Positions 10,282 through 22,379 of a stretch of DNA of 46,858 bases are shown here, one piece after another. The stretch lies in contig JAWQRO010000240.1 in assembly GCA_033557835.1 (NCBI GenBank), positions 1-46,858 of the forward strand, given 5' to 3'. Under the pieces are notes generated by a model. That model saw only the letters and a program-made list of their open reading frames with translations. It searched no databases and was not told where the DNA came from. Source of the stretch: Helochares maculicollis. Its lineage: Eukaryota > Arthropoda > Insecta > Coleoptera > Hydrophilidae. The position numbers and the translations under genes were made by a program. Position 1 is the first letter of the stretch, and each line of letters begins with the position of its first letter.

Positions 10282-11539
10282 GGGGTATGCTTTTTAACCT
10301 AATTTCTGAGCTAAGCAATGAGTGACGATAGAAGAAACATTAAATAGAAATAGAATAACATTAAAATGAAGTTCTTTTATATAGTTCATATATGTGCATG
10401 TGAGAAGTAACAAATCTCGACTTACGCGGTAGAAAACTAATTTATAATATGCAGATTCTACGCCGACAATAATAATTTAAATGTTATGTAACGTTGTTCA
10501 AAGTGACTATTAAAAACCTACTTGCTAAACCTATTCATAGAACAATATAAAACCAAATAATACTTTACTCGACGAAACTACTTTCTGAACCATGATCAAA
10601 CTAAAACTCTCTAAAAACAAAACAAATTAAATTTACTGGACTGTAGTTTCACATTTCTATTAGAATTTAATTTTTAATAAATTGGTCATGAGTTTTACAA
10701 TATTTTTAACAAATATTGGTTTAGAAGTGATACTGCTATACCCAATTTCCATAAATACGCTAAAACACATATTATACAAACGACTAGCAATTTCCCGCAG
10801 CCTTGCTTGCGTCAATTTTCAAATTTACATGCTTTTTTTTGTCCACATTGCCATTTATATATGATTACAAGTTGAACGTTACAAAGTTTCCCAACAGTTT
10901 AAATCAATGCTGCTCTAAAGATTCTTAATTTATTATCACCCGTAAACAGGCAATAGCTTGCGAGTTTATTTTCAATATATTCTTAATTTTTGGATCAGAT
11001 ATGGTTGTCTCAAATGTTGAAATGCTAGCGAGATTCATTAACTAGCGCATTTCTGTTGTAATTTTTAATAGCAATGATTTATTGGTAGTCGTGGCAAATA
11101 AATTTAAATGTTTAAAAATTAAATGCGTTCTCACATGATGCACGATTTATTCGTGAAGCGAAGCATTGACTTGACTAAAACCCCAACAATCCTTATAAAT
11201 AGGGACATAATTTCAATCAAAATAGACAACAGAGACACATCAAGCGATATTTATAACTTAACTGAAAAGTGAAAATAAGTATCCTTAAAGTTAAAAATAA
11301 TTGAAAACCCTTTGCATACATTAGCGATTAAAGAGCACATTTTCTGGAAACCTCGACTATGAATAATTTCAAGACACTAAGCAGACATAAAGACTTATCT
11401 TGGGGGGCATGAAAATCAGTGTCAATAATTTGTTTCAAAATTAAATCGCTTGTGCATGTTTTAAATCGCTGGATTTACTAGAGATATTATGGATATTGTC
11501 TGGGCATAGTATGAACAACTCCAGTATTTCAGGACCTGA
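10282..11539. other. AT-rich intronic DNA, no gene seen
   Basis: No open frame with protein-like composition, no RNA gene, and no clear repeat. The 60-codon frame at 10682-10864 is I/L/N-rich and shows nothing family-like. Confidence 0.5.
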
Positions 11540-11930
11540 AACTGAAAGTTGTAGGATAATTAAAGGTTTCAAGATTAAGTCGCCAAGGATTGAAAACTAA
11601 ACACTGGCGATTATAACCAAAGTTCCAAGATTACAGGATGAAAAATCGATAAACAAGATCAACAATCGTTTCGAGATTAAATATTGAAATATACAGGATT
11701 AACAGCTCAAATTTGTAGGGATGTAAATCTATATTTTAAAGATAAAGCGACGCAGATTGTATTATCAAAAATTAAAGAAAAACATTCAAAACAACAGGAT
11801 CAAAAATAAAGGATTCAGAATTCAACTCAGATCAAAGTTTCTAGCTTATAAAAACCAAAATTGAAACCTTTAACCGCTTAGATATAATTTCATTCTTCAG
11901 GATTAAAAATTCATGGTTTCGCAATAAAAA
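11540..11930. repeat. Degenerate short-period repeat (core CAGGATTAAAA / CAAGATTAA)
   Basis: Variants of A(A/G)GATTAAA recur at about 11550, 11572, 11585, 11633, 11676, 11695, 11803, 11811 and 11897. They are separated by 15-60 nt and often preceded by TTC or ACA (TTTCAAGATTAAGTCG, TACAGGATTAACAGC, TTCAGGATTAAAAATTC). Unit length is irregular, consistent with an old, eroded minisatellite. Low-complexity AT sequence makes the boundaries approximate. Confidence 0.35.
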
Positions 11931-13360
11931 CAAAGGAGAGTTGTGAAAATGCTATTCATTTTATTCCAATTATTAGAATAAGGGTATTTTGAAGAAAACT
12001 ATTCTAAATGTCCTTATGATATTCTTATTTTTGTATAATAATTATTTCAATTAGGTACAATTATAAACATTATGTTTCTCAAAGTCCGATGATTTATAAT
12101 TAAGTTACTCAGATACATCAATTCCTTGTCTTTAATGTTAAAAGCGTGTATTAATTTTGAAATGTAAATTAAATTTTAAGAAATTAAAGATTGCAGAATC
12201 TGGTTTTCTGCTTCATTTCATTTATTTTTCTGTCCAGGCCATTTTAATTATTGGCTTTAACAATAATTTACACGCAGTTGTAACTGTAGACCTCTCTATT
12301 TCATAGTATTTTCTATACTCAATTTGCTTAATTCAAATTACATTCATATACATGTAGAAAAATGGTAAAAATACGTTCAAGCACAGGTAAACTAGGAAGA
12401 GGCATCAAAAATCAAGAGATACTATTCTTTCATTATTACAAAACTGTGCTGAGTCATATATACATATCTACGAACGAAATGTAAATGTATAATAGGTATA
12501 TCATTATTATTATACCAACAACAAATAATTAAATAAATTATTTACACATTTTAACGAACTCACGGTCAGACCGATATTTGATATTCGCTTAATTTATAAG
12601 GAACTTGTAATTTATTGACGTTAGATTTATATAAAACACACTAACTCTTATTATTATAAAGTATCTGCAGCAATGCATGGCACTCTGAAATAAGCATAAT
12701 AACGTGATTATTAAGTAGCACATAAGCATGTTTATCGTTTACAAATCTTGTAAGTGCAATGAAATCTTTGTATTGTTTGTTGTCAAGAACTGTAAAAACA
12801 GCTAAAAAACTGGAATCGGCCAGAATCTATTTAATGTTTTAACTAATAAAACGCCGTTGGATTTGTGTAAATATTACAGGAAGTGAACGTATACTAATTT
12901 GAATTCACTATTTTATAGAAAAAAACATATCTAACTGTAGAAAATAGAATGTGAAAATAAAAGTCTCTACTCTTACGACTCATCAGCAAGACTGTGAAGT
13001 AAAGTAATAAAACTTTAATGGACGATTATATCACCGATTTTAAGATATAAATTATGATTTATATACAATCAAATCAATTAATATTTTTTAATTTAGTTTC
13101 AGGTTAATACGTGCTGTTAAATTTCAACTTGATTAGATTAGAAATGTATTATTAATAATAATTTCCCTTTCGAACATTTTTATTGAAAAATCGATATTTT
13201 CCGTTCTCCTTTTTATGCAGAAAATGCTAATGGTTACGATTTTGGCTAATTAATTTACCTACTGCTAAGAATATGCATTGCCAATTAAAAACAGCGATAA
13301 CTTTCTTTACAACCTAATAGATTTAAAATCTTTATCGTCAAGTCTGATAGGGCGAAGTCA
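11931..13360. other. AT-rich intronic DNA, no gene seen
   Basis: Dense stops and A/T homopolymer tracts, with nothing identifiable on either strand. Confidence 0.5.
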
Positions 13361-13548
13361 AGTGCGGCTGTAGAGCCGCTTCAATTTTACGGTCTTGTGT
13401 ACGCGTTTTGTATTTATAAATACAAATCCGAAGGAGAAATAAACGACTGGAGATGGACAACAAGTGAATAGAAGGGAGCGCGTGCGATTCGAAGCGGCGG
13501 CCGTCTAGGCGCCGCCGCTGCTCCTCGCTCTTCGCCGATGACGAAGAG
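13361..13548 (+). other. Cluster of three perfect GC-rich hairpins in AT-rich intron
   Basis: Three short perfect inverted repeats lie within 190 bp. The first is GCGGCT/AGCCGC (13364-13369 with 13374-13379, 4-nt loop). The second is AGCGGCGGC/GCCGCCGCT (13493-13501 with 13511-13519, 9-nt loop). The third is CTCTTCG/CGAAGAG (about 13528-13548, 7-nt loop). The surrounding kilobases are strongly AT-rich, so the local GC and pairing stand out. It may be a structured RNA element, a small CpG-rich regulatory site or chance in a GC patch. Overlapping open frames are not protein-like. Confidence 0.4.
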
Positions 13549-13621
13549 TAAAGCAAATGAGAACGTAAAAGATAAAGGAAAATGTGTTGATATCGAAACA
13601 ATTCATTTCGGATTTCACACT

Positions 13622-14440
13622 ACATAAATATTAAATTGCGTAATATTAATCTTGATTTCTCCTCTTTCTCCTTTCTGTCTTTCTTTCTTTAATCCAATAA
13701 ATGCCTCCTTCAGGAAAAGATTTTATAATTCCTGTTTTAATCGAAGCCAGGAGGATGCGTTTAAAAAGGGGTTTGATTAAGTAGATGGTATCGACAGGTC
13801 GCCTGATCGATAAACAAGCCCATCAGGCTTGTATTTGATATATATTCATATCATGCAACGAGTTGCATTGAGACGCGCGCCGATCGACAGCCGCATCGCG
13901 ACGCTTCAGCGGCAAGGCTTTGTTTCTGCACTACGTCGTTATCGTGTCAATGACGCCCATAAGAACATAGTCATCTTCACATACGTACATACGCGAATAC
14001 AAATATAAAATTTATAGTATCAAAAACCTAAGAGTCCAATTTGATTTTGGAATTTGCAAATTAACATCTAAATTTCTTCTCCACGTGCATTCTAATGTAC
14101 ATATGTACATTTGTACACTTTGTTTTTCGATATTAAATAAATTCTTTTAAAAAATGATGTAAGAATTCTGAAAAAATCCACCATAGTTCAGACGCTTAAA
14201 ATACCTAAATAAACCTTAACTGTAACAAATCTCGAAATATGTAAAAATTAACAAAATGAAAGATTATTAGATTTAAAGAACTATCAAGTGTAGAGTAATG
14301 AAGTCACTTAACACATGGAAGATCAATGTTTTTATAATAATACCTTCTATTTGATATACACTATAGAATGATATAATATTTAATATTGGTATAATTCAAC
14401 AATAAAATTCCAAAGAGAGCAAGTGTTACACTTGGATTAA
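13622..14440. other. Intronic DNA, no gene seen
   Basis: A small GC-richer patch at about 13855-13960 (GAGACGCGCGCCGATCGAC) lies in otherwise AT-rich sequence with no supported feature. Confidence 0.45.
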
Positions 14441-14837
14441 AACACGAAGAAACTCATAAAGATTTAAAAGTACTCATCTTTACACTAATTTGTTATAATT
14501 ATGTAGCATACTTTAACGGGAATTATAAAATATATTCAGAGAAATATTTGCATTCGTTTTAATGCCAACTATTCACCTCGTCTTTTAGTCAGTCATTTAC
14601 AATATAACAAGCATTAGAGAGACAGTTTTTAAGTTTTAACACGAAGAAACTCATAAAGATTTAAAAGTATTCATCTTTACACTAACTTGTTATAATTATG
14701 TAGCATACTTTAACGGGAATTATATAATATATTCATAGGAATGTTTGCATTCGATTTAATGCCAACTATTCACCTCGTCTTTTAGTTAGGCATTTACAAT
14801 ATAACAAGCATTAGAGGGACAGTTTTTAAGTTTTAAC
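14441..14837. repeat. Tandem direct duplication, 2 x 197 bp
   Basis: Unit 1 (14441-14637) and unit 2 (14638-14834) are head-to-tail copies, both opening AACACGAAGAAACTCATAAA and both closing AGTTTTTAAGTTTTAAC. I count roughly a dozen substitutions (for example AGTCAGTCA versus AGTTAGGCA), about 94-95% identity, so the duplication is moderately recent. There is no coding potential in either copy. No other copy was seen in the window. Confidence 0.9.
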
Positions 14838-15429
14838 ATACTATTATTACTTGTCTGTTTTATGATAAGAAAAAACCCATCTAAGTTGTTAAAAATGTTG
14901 GGTGTTCTTGACTGCTAGAAATACATATTAGTGGCTTGTAGAACTTAAATGGTCGAGTGGGTTGTAGGCAACAAGTTGTTGGAAAATTAAAAATTTAATA
15001 TTCTCATCATGACAATGCCACCTCTGATAGAGCTCTAAAAGGAAGTCATATTTGAAGGAGAAATGTTTTCAATTAATTGCCTTAATTCACTTAATTTAGC
15101 ATACATTTTGCGAATGTTTAATTATACATGTATTAATAGTAATTTTCATCACCTAATGTGATTATTAATGGTAACATAACAATTATTTTCAAGCTGAAAA
15201 TGTGTTGACCGAAGATTTATGTACGCAAAGAATGTCGATATTATGACGGATTTTTACAATTACATGTCGAAAATTGACCTCTGTGTAACACATCGATAAT
15301 GTATAAATTTAAAATCTTTAATAGATCTGTATCTCGAGTAGCTAGAAAGTTTACAAGCATTTAAATAAAACCTTTTTTGGTTTATTTCTTGTATAGAATC
15401 AATTACATCAGCGCAAACAACATCAAAAC
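14838..15429. other. AT-rich DNA, possibly eroded transposon
   Basis: Mostly featureless. A short reading CATCATGACAATGCC near 15004 (HHDNA) recalls the second catalytic block of mariner transposases. It is isolated and could be chance, so no element is called. Confidence 0.3.
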
Positions 15430-15782
15430 AATTATAAAGGTATCATGCATTTTGAACTTCTGATCCAGATCTAGATGTATACCATTCAACCAAATTGACG
15501 GCTTGTTAGGATATGTTAGAACATCCACCATACAGTCCCGACAAAGCACCATCAAATTATATTAAAATTTGCAGACGACTAAAACTTCAATCGTTAATAT
15601 GAAATCGTATTAAAGTTGATTTGGTAGTTTTCCTATAAAAACCACTTATATGGATTATGATGCGTTTTAAAAAAACAGTAAAAAGTCATCAGTAATAATT
15701 GCGGATAAATGTGACTAAAATTATTTTGTGTATAGAATATTTACCTCCTTTAAAAAAATCGCAATTACTGTTGTCAACATAA
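15430..15782 (+). mobile_element. mariner relic (mellifera-type), 3' part only
   Basis: Plus-strand readings show KGIMHFELL at 15436-15463 and LEHPPYSPDKAPSNY at 15516-15560. These correspond to the GIIHFELL and PHPPYSPDLAPSDY blocks of mariner transposases. The final catalytic Asp reads Asn, and the sequence between the blocks (including the HDN motif) has been deleted. The stretch at 15751-15782 (AAAAAAATCGCAATTACTG then TTGTCAACATAA) resembles the terminal inverted repeat of mellifera-subfamily mariners. That gives both orientation (+) and the right end. The left end was not found. It is many mutations beyond function. Confidence 0.65.
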
Positions 15783-15829
15783 TAGCATTAAAAAAGTTCA
15801 GTTTAGACAAGTCCGGTCCGTTCAAGACA

Positions 15830-17090
15830 ACTCCAGCCAAGTTCAGCGACTTGTCCGCCTCGGTCTTACGCTGATTCGGAATTCCGGAGGAATAAACCTT
15901 CCAAAATCAAGTCGCTACAGGCGGCGATGGGAGCGTAGGTGGGGGAGTTAGGGCACGGGTTTGAGGCAGAAGGAGGAGGTTGAGGGAGGAGATGGAGTTT
16001 CAGTTGGAGGTGGCGGCAGGACCGGCTTAAGAAGTGGCGGGTCGGGTAGGAAAGGGCCCCTCGGCCGACCCCCGGAGCGCGGAGCAGAAAATAAATTCCA
16101 GATGAATTTTATTTCCTTAGAGCGTTGAATTTAGCTCCCCTCGGCTCAGAACGAGTTTTCCTCGCTCAAAATGAGATACTCGCAGGGAAAACGTGTTGTT
16201 CGCCCGTCTTTTGACGTTTCATTTCGACACAAAATATCGAACCGACACTTTTTTTAATCTACTTTTCAAATTTACATACTTACAACTAAACTCCACAATC
16301 GCCACCTCACGCCCGCTTTCCCTTGCCCATGAGGCATCCATTCCCACTCCCATCGCGAACCCCATCCTCTGGTTTATTCCCATTTTCACTCTCACCTCCT
16401 TCCCCTTTCTATATTCCATCCTCATCCCTCGTTACCACCTCTACCGCTCGATCCTTCCTCCATCTTCACCTATCCTATTTTAATAAAGTTTACCCGAAGT
16501 TAAACCACACAGAGTGTTTAAAGTTTTGCATTTATTATTCCGGTGTTACAACCAAAGCGCAAGCAGCCCTCTCGAAAAGGAGGGCGGCTGGGAAGAGGGG
16601 CGAGCAAACGGCGTGCCATTCCATGGCAAGGCAAAGCACTCTGGATCGATGTGATTATGATATCGCGCTACCGATGTCTATTTTCCCTTTAATGCGACGC
16701 TAAACGACTTACACAACCAACTCGAATCCATTTTATTATTGGAGGCACCCGAAAGACCGAGATGGATGGATCGACACGTTTTTAGGGAGCGAGAAAGTGA
16801 AGCCGGGGGTTGGGTCAAACGGTCGAAACGGGTTGAGTCGCCCGAACTCCTGAGAACGACGGCCGTCGCGGCGACCGACCGACCCTTTCCCCTATTAAAT
16901 ATTGATATGAAACAATATACACCGAGTTTAGGGCGGATTTATAGATGCGATTAGGGTAGAAGAGGACAGGACGAAAGGAAACAATGCACAAAGAGGCATC
17001 GGGAAGAGTGAAGGTGAGCGAGCGAGGAGATGGTGGCGGAAGAGAGAAAGATCGCAGTCGATTCCGAGAGCTTTAGCAGCACTAATAATC
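15830..17090. promoter_or_regulatory. GC/CpG-rich island with purine/pyrimidine-skewed blocks
   Basis: This is the longest GC-rich stretch in the intron. A G-rich block (about 15920-16060, runs such as GGTGGGGGAGTTAGGG) is followed by a CpG-dense core (CCCCTCGGCCGACCCCCGGAGCGC, about 16055-16080). Then come a C-rich block (about 16310-16460) and further CpG sequence (GACGGCCGTCGCGGCGACCGACC near 16857-16880). Its right end has GA-rich sites and GAGCCATTATG (about 17108), a Pho/YY1-like core. Open frames on both strands here are composition artefacts. I infer a regulatory element or internal promoter; sequence alone cannot decide. Confidence 0.35.
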
Positions 17091-17214
17091 CTGATTATAT
17101 TTATTAAGAGCCATTATGTCGATTATTATTAAACTTAATTAATCACCGAAACTGATGGCATAGGCTCACGTTACTGTAGTAAACCGAAAACACTTTTCCT
17201 TCTAATTGCTTTGC

Positions 17215-17430
17215 TCCCTGGCAGGGCTGCTTTTTACTAGACCAGCTCTTTCTTAAGCCTACTTTTATCTAGTTCGGATTCTTATTACTTGTGCTCTCAA
17301 CTAGGTTAGCTCTCTACAATACCTACTGTCCACTTGGCCTGTTTTTATTAGATATGCTTCTTACTAGACCTACACCTTGCTAGGCTTACTCAATATTAGA
17401 TCTACTCCTTACTAGACCTAATCGTTTCAG
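17215..17430. repeat. Degenerate minisatellite (TTACTAGACCTAC-like units)
   Basis: Variants of CTTACTAGACCTACTCC recur: TTTTTACTAGACCAGC near 17231, AACTAGGTTAGC near 17300, CTTACTAGACCTACACC near 17368, TTGCTAGGCTTACTC near 17385, ATTAGATCTACTCC near 17395 and CTTACTAGACCTAATCG near 17409. Spacing is roughly 15-25 nt at the right end and looser on the left. No coding potential. Confidence 0.5.
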
Positions 17431-18679
17431 AACCAATTACTTTCAAGGTATGATTATTTAACGCTTCTTACTTTACATCAAAGTTATGGTTTCTACGATG
17501 CAACCTGGGACTACCACATTATTGGATATCGCGTAAGATAATACTAGCTTAACAAATAATTACGGCGATGATAACGAGATGAAAAGAAGTCCAAGTATAA
17601 TCGAGGATGTCGTGTGTATTTTAGATACAGCTCGTTTATGAAGCGAGCAGGAAGTGAACAGCGTGATGGCTTTTCTCTCCTCCTCTCTTTGTATCCGTCT
17701 AATTGTTTATTAGATCTACTAACGTAAACACCGTTATCTTATTATCTTGGCTATTTTAAATTCGCACGGCTTACTTGGTGGCTTGATGCTTAGACAGCAC
17801 TTGATAAGTACTACAGTAGTCGTTGTGAAAAAGAGTTACACTTTTATAAGTAGCTTAATGTCTCATCTACGTAAATATTTAAGCTGCGTGTTCAGGTAGC
17901 CTTTTAATGATGTTTTGGAATAAAATGTATTAAATCAAATTTTTGTATGCCGATTTTCCTTTGTATGAGATCTCTTGATGTGAAACCGGACTTGGATCAT
18001 ATGAGGCTCTAGTTATAACTGTCGTGATTTTGAAACTGCTTTAACAGCGCTCATTTTAATATTTACGTATGTCAATTTTAACTCACGACATGCGAAATTT
18101 CACAGGCTATATTTTTTCAAAACCTTGACATGTTGTATTTTGTGCCAGAAAACTACGATTTGCGGACAGCATTAATGTTCCTTTACCATGCGTAAGAAAC
18201 TATAACAAAATAGTATCGAATTCCTGTCTAAGCTTATAGTGGGTGTAGCATTGTTAAATTACAGTACTTTGTATGTTTTAAAAATGCATCAGGGGCAATT
18301 TAGGCATGGGGAACAAAGATGGTAAAAGACCATCGAGAAAGTTTGCAAACGCAAAACAAAATTATTTTCTATCGCATTGATTGTCCATTAAAATGAATGC
18401 AATTTGGGAATACTAAGTGTAAGAGATCATGGACAGTCCCAAGATAACCAGTGACATCTATTGTACAAATTGTTCCCGAACGGAAGACCGGGTTTGGTAG
18501 AGTTAAATAGGTAACATCTATAATAAGGCGATAAACACAAATAAAGAGGAAATCGCGACAAGACAGAAAACTTTTAGATACGGCTGAAGCCTCCAGAGGC
18601 GCAGGCCAACAGAAACAAGAAGTTCAGATAAAAAATGCCTAAGGCATCAAATAGGGACAATAAACTAAATTCTACACGA
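17431..18679. other. Intronic DNA, no gene seen
   Basis: Mixed-composition sequence without an identifiable gene, repeat or RNA. A few longer clear stretches on either strand have no family-like content. Confidence 0.45.
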
Positions 18680-18932
18680 CAGAATGAGGTTACAATGGAG
18701 ATAATCATTGGAAATTGAATATCAATGAAAAAAATAAGAGTTACCAAGATATTATGAATCAAGCCAAAGCTGAAAATAGTATTCCATCTGACTGGCAAAT
18801 AGGGATCATTGCTCTTGCCTACAATAAGGGATCAAATATTGATGCTACCACTAATGGTATGAAAAATCGACAAATGAATAACAAAAGGCGCTTTGGAAAT
18901 AGAGAAAACCATAAAACTAAAAAATTTATGTA
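18680..18932 (+). pseudogene. Possible LINE reverse-transcriptase scrap
   Basis: The plus-strand reading at 18771-18840 contains IPSDWQIGIIALAYNKGSN. It matches in order and spacing the block that precedes the fingers domain in many non-LTR retrotransposons (IPxxWxxGxIxPIYKKGD). Upstream there is a weak match in a shifted frame. No RT catalytic motif remains. It is probably a short fossil of a LINE like the one at 22380-24040; a chance match is possible. Confidence 0.4.
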
Positions 18933-19404
18933 AAATTTATACTTATAGTGAAGAAATGTAAACCCAGAGTTCACTCGTAAGATTGGACAGTAATAATTCT
19001 AGGTTATTGGTTTTCTGCATTTCAATTTTGTGATGAGGAAGTAATGGCAAACTAGAAAAAAAAGTTCCATTCAAGCATTGGCTATTGGAAACTAAAACTC
19101 CTAAGGTCAATAGAACTAAACGATTTTTAAGGAGCTTCAGGTACACAATTCCTGTCTTTTGTGTTAGTTCTGAAGACTTTTATCTTGTGAGAAATTACTG
19201 CTGAAGTTTCTCTTATTGTAAGTGCAAGTGTTTCTGCGTTAGGAACGATTCACTTATAAATGCTTCCTTCTACGACATGCGTTGTCTTCGACTCAAACCC
19301 ACCGTTCTTAAACATCTGGAATAACTCACAGCAATTTCTCTCACATAAGGCAGTAAACATTTTCCTCAAACAGCCACTTTGACTTTTAATATCTTGAAAC
19401 TTAA

Positions 19405-19760
19405 CATTTTGCTTCGCTTCGCTCGGCAATTAAAAACCTCTATTTAGGCTCTTAATACCCAGAAATATAATACTATACCTCCTTTCGCTTTGCAATTAAA
19501 GACGTCCACCTAAGTTTTTAATATTACAACATATTACTGTCTCCATCAGTATATACATTGTATATCTGCCGATCCAAATCGTAGTTTTGCTTGCTCGGTA
19601 ATTAAAATCGTCAACTTTTGAACGCTCTCGTACATACCGATTAAAAGAAACTATAGTACCTTCTAATATTGGGAAATATTATGCAAGGTAAAAGCATCTG
19701 CCTAAGCATGTATCATTTAAAAATATAACTCCTTGCCTTGTTCAACTGTCAAAAAGCATT
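19405..19760. repeat. Second copy cluster of the CTTCGCTCGGCAATTA repeat family
   Basis: TTGCTTCGCTTCGCTCGGCA is followed by ATTAAAAAC at 19410-19436. A diverged unit (TTTCGCTTTGCAATTAAAGACG) begins 66 bp later, and another (TTGCTTGCTCGGTAATTAAAATCG) lies at about 19587-19610. A further eroded one (CCTTGTTCAACTGTCAAAAAGC) lies at about 19736. Between them, CACCTAAGTTTTTAATATT matches the inter-core sequence of the 1340-1900 array. The family is therefore present in at least two places 18 kb apart. Confidence 0.55.
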
Positions 19761-22379
19761 AGAATGAACAGATAAAAATAGCAGGCAAAGAAATACTCTT
19801 ATGTAAAGAGGAATTTATAAAGTTTGAAAAAAATATATTTGCAACGTCAAGATGATAACAAACTTGCAATTTGAGAAATACAAATTTGGGGTATGAATTT
19901 CATAGAGGTAACTCAAGCAAATCTTATTCAGGAATTTCCAAAAATCTGGAGGTTTTACACGCTAAATTCCATAAAAAATATGGGAAATTAGAGCTATAGC
20001 GAGGCTTTAGATTAGCTTAACCTAGAACTGGTGCATAAACATATTACAAGTTAACTGTTGTTTTTAATGAAGACTTTTAATTGCAACTTTTTACACATAC
20101 TAAACATGTTAAAACCTCAGCCTCACTCCGAATTTCAGGTCAATTCGAACACTAGAAATGCCAGTTTTAACGTAATATTGTATTTAAAAGTCTACAAATT
20201 ACAGTGAAATGCAAATACTAATTTTAAAAACTGTACGTGAAATAATGTAAAACATTAGACACTAATCATTTGCCATAATCATAATCGTTGATTTACGAAA
20301 GGCAGCTGATATTGTTTGTTGCTTGAAAATATAGACCAATGTGACACAAACTATGTCTGTAATTGTGCTCACGACTCATTAGGAAACGCATTTGCGGACT
20401 ATATGACCGTATAGATTATCTTGATTATTCCTGTACATTACGAAAATTAGCTATAGATTAACTAAATAACTTCACATTAAATAAACAATTTTATAATAAA
20501 CCAATGACTAAGGGGAATTAATTCATGAGACTGGTTCGTCCAAAATATGGTTGTTATTGAATTCCGATGGCGCTATTTTAATTCGTCCGATTTTCAAAAT
20601 TTACATTTAGTTAAATGAATGTTGCATCTAGAATATATAATGAAATATAGCAACATTACTGTTTTGAGTTTAGCTGAAAGGACTTGAGCCTAAATGAAAC
20701 GTGCTCTGATGTACCAATGCCCATGCATTGTTGGCAAACGCATTTGTAGTAATATTCTAATATTTGTTTCAATTTATTATGGAGAAATGTATAACATTTT
20801 AATGTGAAAAATAGAAGCTTGTGCTAGAAGAATGGTGAGTGATGCGCCAGATAACCAAGTTAAATCGCGCTCGCAAAACTCTATCACTAAAATATTAAAC
20901 AGATTACGTAATACAAAAAACGAGAACAAAAACAAATCAAATGTTAAATGTTAGTAAAGGCGAGTTGCGAGGGGGTATCACAGTTGATTGCCGAATGAAA
21001 ATGATAGAAATAGTCTTTGGTAATTGAGTAGTAAATAAATAATGTTACATCGACCGCGTTTTGTAAGAGCTTGTCGATATTACCACCGCTGTTCGCCTGC
21101 TTGATCGCAACACAACTCGCCGCAATTCACGATATAAGACAAGACTAGGCTTTACAACACGACACGTCAGAACGTAGAGCGACGCGAAACGCCGCAACCT
21201 GACGTTCTTCTCAAGGGTGAAAGTCAATTGAAGTGAAAGTGTAAAAGAACTAGAACGCTGTTCGTCCTTGCGGATGGCTTCTTGCATTCATTGCTTCTCT
21301 ATTTTTCAAGCGCGAATTATTAGCTTTTTTATTTATTTTACGTCTCTCTGTAGGTCTCCTTCCTTCTTTCTACATCATCTAGTCGATCATTTGTGGCTTT
21401 TACAACCCGGATGTTTATTCACTTAGAAAATAAACGCAAATTAGGTTTAATTATCCCATTTGTAACCACAATGTTTTTTAAATTATTTAAACAAATTTCG
21501 GTTTCTTAAGAAAAACAGTGTTGAAAACCAGAATTAACACAATGTGTAAAAATAGTGAAATAATAGAGGCGCCTATAAATTGTAGCTAGGAGTTGGGAAT
21601 CAAGCTTTTTAACTCCTACTTAGTTCCATAAAGTGCCGAAGATTTGTAATAATTTTCAGGAAATAAAGTAATTGCAGCAAAAAATTTGTTAATTGTAAAT
21701 CATTAATGCTACTGTTAAAATTTTCATAGAAAGGACACTGTATCAGTAAAGGGTGTGTTTAGGTATTTTAGATAAATTGTTAATAAAATGGCGTTGAAAT
21801 TCACAAATGTAATCAACAATATACAAAAATATATCCACAGATCATAATATAATATGATTTTTACGATAATGTATTTGGAAGGGCTTTTGAATAAATACAT
21901 GAAGGCTCTAATAATTACCAAGAGAATTTTTTTTATTTTATCAATTAAAATTTTGGGATATTTGCATCTTAATCATAAAGATGCCCATAATAAACCGCCA
22001 GATTTAAAGGTAAAATTATATAGGTATCCTAAAAGATACTACTCTAAAACCTAATGGTTTGCCAGAACGCAGTCTGAGCGTTACTTTGCTTTCATACACA
22101 GATGTCAACACGAAAATGTTTATAATGGATTTTGGAGTTCTCAAATCGCGAAAATTCGTCAAAATCTGGAAACAGATTTGTTTCATGACCGCAATATCCT
22201 TCTAATAACCTGGAGAAATTAAACCCTTCTAAGTAAATCAGCGGAGAAAAACAATAGAATTGCTAAAATATCAAGAGAACAAGGATTATACTTAGTTATG
22301 ACTAATTTCTAAGTAAATTTGGTAATTAGGCTTATTATATGCATATATTGACTACCCTATGAGTAAGTTAGTAGGATCA
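19761..22379. other. AT-rich intronic DNA, no gene seen
   Basis: No recognisable gene. A good isolated donor (GAATG|GTGAGTGATG, 20835) lies on the plus strand without a convincing exon before it. A small GC-richer patch is at about 21050-21290 (CGACGCGAAACGCCGC); the minus-strand open frame across it has no recognisable domain. Confidence 0.45.

Noticed and set aside
15000..15050. HHDNA reading as a further mariner relic
   Set aside because: An isolated five-residue match with no neighbouring transposase block in order; chance is too likely.
16193..16703. Overlapping Pro/Ser/Leu-rich frames as coding exons
   Set aside because: They are explained by the C-rich strand block; frames are open on both strands and show no protein family content.
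19110..19390. Minus-strand transposase-like reading near the second repeat cluster
   Set aside because: A vague resemblance to helix-turn-helix regions of Tc1-type transposases, but no ordered blocks or conserved motif.
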